Made by a program: the position numbers and the translations under genes | Source: Burkholderia stagnalis | Lineage (GTDB): Bacteria; Pseudomonadota; Gammaproteobacteria; Burkholderiales; Burkholderiaceae | Reading direction: 5' to 3' | Assembly (NCBI RefSeq): GCF_902830275.1 | Contig: NZ_CADESW010000006.1 | Coordinates: 248,001-312,000 of the forward strand | DNA: 64,000 nt | Notes under the pieces: generated by a model | The model's database searches: none | What the model was told of the DNA's origin: nothing | The model's input: only the letters and a program-made list of their open reading frames with translations | Shown here: positions 61,582-64,000 of the stretch, in pieces | How positions within the stretch are numbered: position 1 is the first letter of the stretch | Layout of the letters: every line of letters starts with the position of its first letter

Positions 61582-63504
61582 TCAACCACACGAAACAACG
61601 GCAGGCACGCCGTTACTGACAATCAACTCGGCAATTTTCCATTCATAGCATGTTGTCCCTAGTCCAGCAGGGCAGCGCAACTGAGTCACGCCCTTATCGG
61701 TGACGATGCTGCAGTGCAGTGCCAGAGGCGTCATCTGCCCAGATTTCGAGTAGTTAGTCGCGATCAACTCATACCGACTGAAATGCCAAGCGCTGATGTC
61801 GATGCGCTCAATTCCAGGGCCATGCAAAGCGTCCGTGTCAAAGCGGGCAAAGGGTGGTGCGTCGAGCGCGCCTTTATTGCGGAAGTCGATGGACTGGATG
61901 GCCTGCCCATCAGCGCCGATCACGCGCAGCGCGAGATCCATGTCGTCCAGGCTGTCGTCCCACTCGAGGTAGACGGAGCCCACGCTGCCTGGGCCAATTG
62001 GGGGCACGATTGTGCCGGCGACCGGCTGGGGTGCCAAAGAGCTTAGCGCGCGCGGGAGGCGCAGGCCGGGGAAGAGGGCATCCCGGATGGCATTACTTAG
62101 GGCCTGGTTTGCGACTTCTCGCAACGGCGTTGCGTTGCCGATGAACCGGGCGCGGGATTGCAACTCGGCAGGTAGCGCGGCACTCAGCGCCGGCTCGTCT
62201 GCCGGCCCGTGATTGACGACGTGAACTACCGCGTTGGGGCAGCTACGAGCGTAGTCAGCGGCCGCTTGGGCAAAGTTCGAGGCGTTGGCGTTGAGGTAAT
62301 GCTTGCACTCGAGCACGTAGGTCGTCTGTGCATTGGCCGATTGCGAGAGATTCGCCTGCAGTACGCGGAAGTCGGGCTGTATGCCCTTCTTGCGCTTGGA
62401 GCTTCCCCCCACCAAAGCGGAACGCAATTCTGCCCAGATATCGAACTGCTTGTTGTCCCAGTTGAACGTAGCCAGACGGCTACCGCCGAATTCGAAGGAG
62501 AGCACACCGTCGATGGGATGAAAATGCATCTCGGGCGCCACGCGTTCGACCACCTTTAGCATCCGCGTGCCAACCCAAACGGAATACAGCTCGTGCCGGC
62601 GGCGCCAAGCCGGTAGGTTCAGCACGTCGAGTAGTTCATGGATGGTGTGTTCCACCCAGACTTCGGCCCATTCGATGGGACTGAGCGCTTCGGTCAACTT
62701 CTCGAATACGTCCTCGGGATGGAGTTGCCCCGAAACCGTCCGCCTTGAGATCTCTTGCGCCCCTAACAGCACGCCGACATCCCAATAATCGGTCGCAGCG
62801 AGCAATTGTCCACGCAACACCTGTACATCTGGGTCGGTATAGGGCAAAGCAATGGCAGCATCGCCCACTTGTTTCCGAGTCGTACCGTGGCGCCGCCAGA
62901 GCGCTCTGAAATCGGACACCAGCCGAGCTAGGCATGTCAACTGTTCGTCGATCCCTGTGTGACCGGTGGAAGTTATCGCGGAGACGGGAGGAAAGTCTGG
63001 AGGCGGGCTCTCCGGGAAGGCCATAACGAAGCTGCGTAGAACTTTTGAAAGCGGCCACATCAGATTGTCGTTTGGCAGCTCTGGCCGCCTTTCCAACACG
63101 CGCTGCGTGCGATGTACTGCTTCCCTGAACTGCTCAAGCGTGCTCTTGATTGGGTCGGTGACGTCGTCGAACTTGAATTCGACGCTCAGTTGGTGCGATG
63201 CGTGACGTGCCTCGGCTGTGATCAAGACATCCAGGATGTCTTGCATCATCAGGGCGAATCCGCCTTGGCTCTTCAGCACTTCGATCAGTAACTGCTCGGT
63301 GCTTATCGTGGCGTCGGACAAGGCGGCGTCCGAAATCAGCCAAGCGTCCAATGACAGAGCTGTATCCGGCACCGCCAACGCCGACCTTAATGCGTCTTCG
63401 ACGTCGGCATCCCTGCCTGGGCGCCCACCCTTTAGTCGAAGTTCCAGCCCAGCACTGGAGCACAGATGGCGCCACAGTTCCACCGGCGAAGTAATGATCG
63501 TCAT
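61582..63504 (-). CDS. PD-(D/E)XK-like nuclease with beta-sandwich tail
   Basis: 640 residues from the ATG at 63504, chosen for the AGGGGAGGG ribosome site just upstream. A helical N-terminal half leads to a restriction-type core: Asp378 in IQPDFRV and Glu399-x-Lys401 in VLECKHY, with a candidate first-helix glutamate near 285. The C-terminal part (about 520-610: LEWDDSLDDMDLALRV, then GPGIERIDI) looks like a DUF2135-type beta sandwich that binds ligands or Ca2+. First gene of the operon. Confidence 0.72.
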   Translation of the reverse strand: MTIITSPVELWRHLCSSAGLELRLKGGRPGRDADVEDALRSALAVPDTALSLDAWLISDAALSDATISTEQLLIEVLKSQGGFALMMQDILDVLITAEARHASHQLSVEFKFDDVTDPIKSTLEQFREAVHRTQRVLERRPELPNDNLMWPLSKVLRSFVMAFPESPPPDFPPVSAITSTGHTGIDEQLTCLARLVSDFRALWRRHGTTRKQVGDAAIALPYTDPDVQVLRGQLLAATDYWDVGVLLGAQEISRRTVSGQLHPEDVFEKLTEALSPIEWAEVWVEHTIHELLDVLNLPAWRRRHELYSVWVGTRMLKVVERVAPEMHFHPIDGVLSFEFGGSRLATFNWDNKQFDIWAELRSALVGGSSKRKKGIQPDFRVLQANLSQSANAQTTYVLECKHYLNANASNFAQAAADYARSCPNAVVHVVNHGPADEPALSAALPAELQSRARFIGNATPLREVANQALSNAIRDALFPGLRLPRALSSLAPQPVAGTIVPPIGPGSVGSVYLEWDDSLDDMDLALRVIGADGQAIQSIDFRNKGALDAPPFARFDTDALHGPGIERIDISAWHFSRYELIATNYSKSGQMTPLALHCSIVTDKGVTQLRCPAGLGTTCYEWKIAELIVSNGVPAVVSCG

Positions 63505-63711
63505 CCACACCCTCCCCTGGTGCCGCATGGTTTGAAGTGTAATTCGATTAGCAAAGCATACAGGTCTAATCTGTCGTCCTTGGCAGACGTCCGACCTGAT
63601 GCAGTTTTCGCGCTAGGGGGCGCGGGCGTCGAGCGGATAAATTCGCGAACTTCGCCCCCCACTCATTGCCGACCTAAACCCACACGTACAGTAACGATTT
63701 GTGATGTCGGT

Positions 63712-63999
63712 TCAAGCCTCGGCGAGAATGTGCGCAGCGAGTTCCACGCGTTCCGATTGGATCAGTTGAAAGAAGCCCCGCTCAACATCCACGACGCGGA
63801 GACTAGGGAGGTAGGTATCCCGGATGCAAGCCAGCCGAGTGCACCACGCTTCATAGGCTTCCGAATTCCCTTTTGTCACGGGGATTGTGGTAGTCGACTG
63901 GCGGACGGCAGCCAGAACCGTTGTTGAACGAACACCATGGATTTGCATGATCTGCCGATCGAGCGTCGCCGACATGTCAGGGTCGAGAAACATCCGTAC
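63712..63999 (-). CDS. Unknown protein, cut by the window edge
   Basis: The minus-strand frame is open to the right edge and stops at 63712-63714, giving at least 95 C-terminal codons. An internal ATG at 63993 has no ribosome site, so the real start probably lies outside. No family recognised. It is 207 bases upstream of the nuclease gene in the same direction; that gap (63505-63711) should hold the operon promoter. Confidence 0.5.
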   Translation of the reverse strand, partial: VRMFLDPDMSATLDRQIMQIHGVRSTTVLAAVRQSTTTIPVTKGNSEAYEAWCTRLACIRDTYLPSLRVVDVERGFFQLIQSERVELAAHILAEA

Positions 64000-64000
64000 C

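Noticed and set aside
54664-63504. Assignment of the SNF2/PLD operon to DISARM or Dpd
   Set aside because: No DUF1998 protein, no DrmA-type helicase and no DpdA-like transglycosylase are present. The queCED genes at 5.6-7.5 kb are core tRNA-modification genes, not part of a DNA-modification cluster.
25393-64000. CRISPR array or rRNA genes
   Set aside because: No regularly spaced direct repeats with spacers and no rRNA sequence noticed anywhere in the island.

Overview
The window reads as a high-GC betaproteobacterial chromosome, most likely Burkholderia. I infer this from gene content and order (mreD-mrdA-rodA, queCED, ntrXY-like genes, DUF4390-rsmB, fmt-def, dprA, topB), from strong G/C third-position bias, and from protein sequences that look typical of the genus. 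No database search was possible, so the genus is an inference.

Core chromosome, about 1-25.4 kb. The end of mreD is followed by mrdA (PBP2) and rodA, the elongasome genes. A Sel1-repeat protein and an HpcH/HpaI aldolase form a reverse pair, then come queC-queE-queD (7-deazaguanine synthesis), tRNA-Phe, an NtrY/NtrX-like two-component pair coupled to DUF4390 and rsmB, then htpX, a LysE-type exporter, fmt and def, all on the minus strand. Divergent from def run dprA, a thioredoxin-like gene and topB on the plus strand. A LysR regulator faces a D-2-hydroxyacid dehydrogenase, followed by a patatin-like lipase and a hotdog thioesterase. The block ends at tRNA-Lys(CTT).

Accessory island, about 25.4-64 kb. 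Everything after tRNA-Lys looks acquired: composition is less extreme, few genes are housekeeping, and tRNA genes are classic integration sites. No integrase is present in the window, and the right end lies beyond it. In order the island carries: (1) a type VI secretion cargo module (PAAR protein, VRR-NUC-like nuclease effector, DUF3396-type immunity protein) with a decayed second copy behind it; (2) a five-gene minus-strand operon centred on type III-like Res and Mod proteins plus two unknown proteins and a UvrD-type helicase with a RelE/ParE-like N-terminus; (3) a plus-strand plasmid/ICE-type block (small membrane protein, zinc-ribbon/glycine-zipper protein, DUF932, YqaJ-type exonuclease, Gp3-like recombination directionality factor, DUF4942, an XRE switch, two lipoproteins); (4) a CoiA-like zinc-finger protein; (5) a two-gene Gabija-like system (OLD/TOPRIM nuclease plus UvrD helicase); (6) a degraded CBS-domain fragment; (7) a tight four-gene minus-strand operon: PD-(D/E)XK-like nuclease, unknown 420-aa protein, double-HKD phospholipase D-type nuclease and large SNF2-type helicase. 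A gene running off the right edge follows.

The best candidate for an undescribed system is the four-gene nuclease/PLD/SNF2 operon (54.7-63.5 kb). It has the architecture of an anti-phage system but lacks the hallmark genes of DISARM, Dpd, BREX or Mokosh. The second candidate is the enlarged type III-like restriction operon (28.7-38.3 kb) with three conserved-looking accessory genes. Both sit beside Gabija, which supports a defence-island reading.
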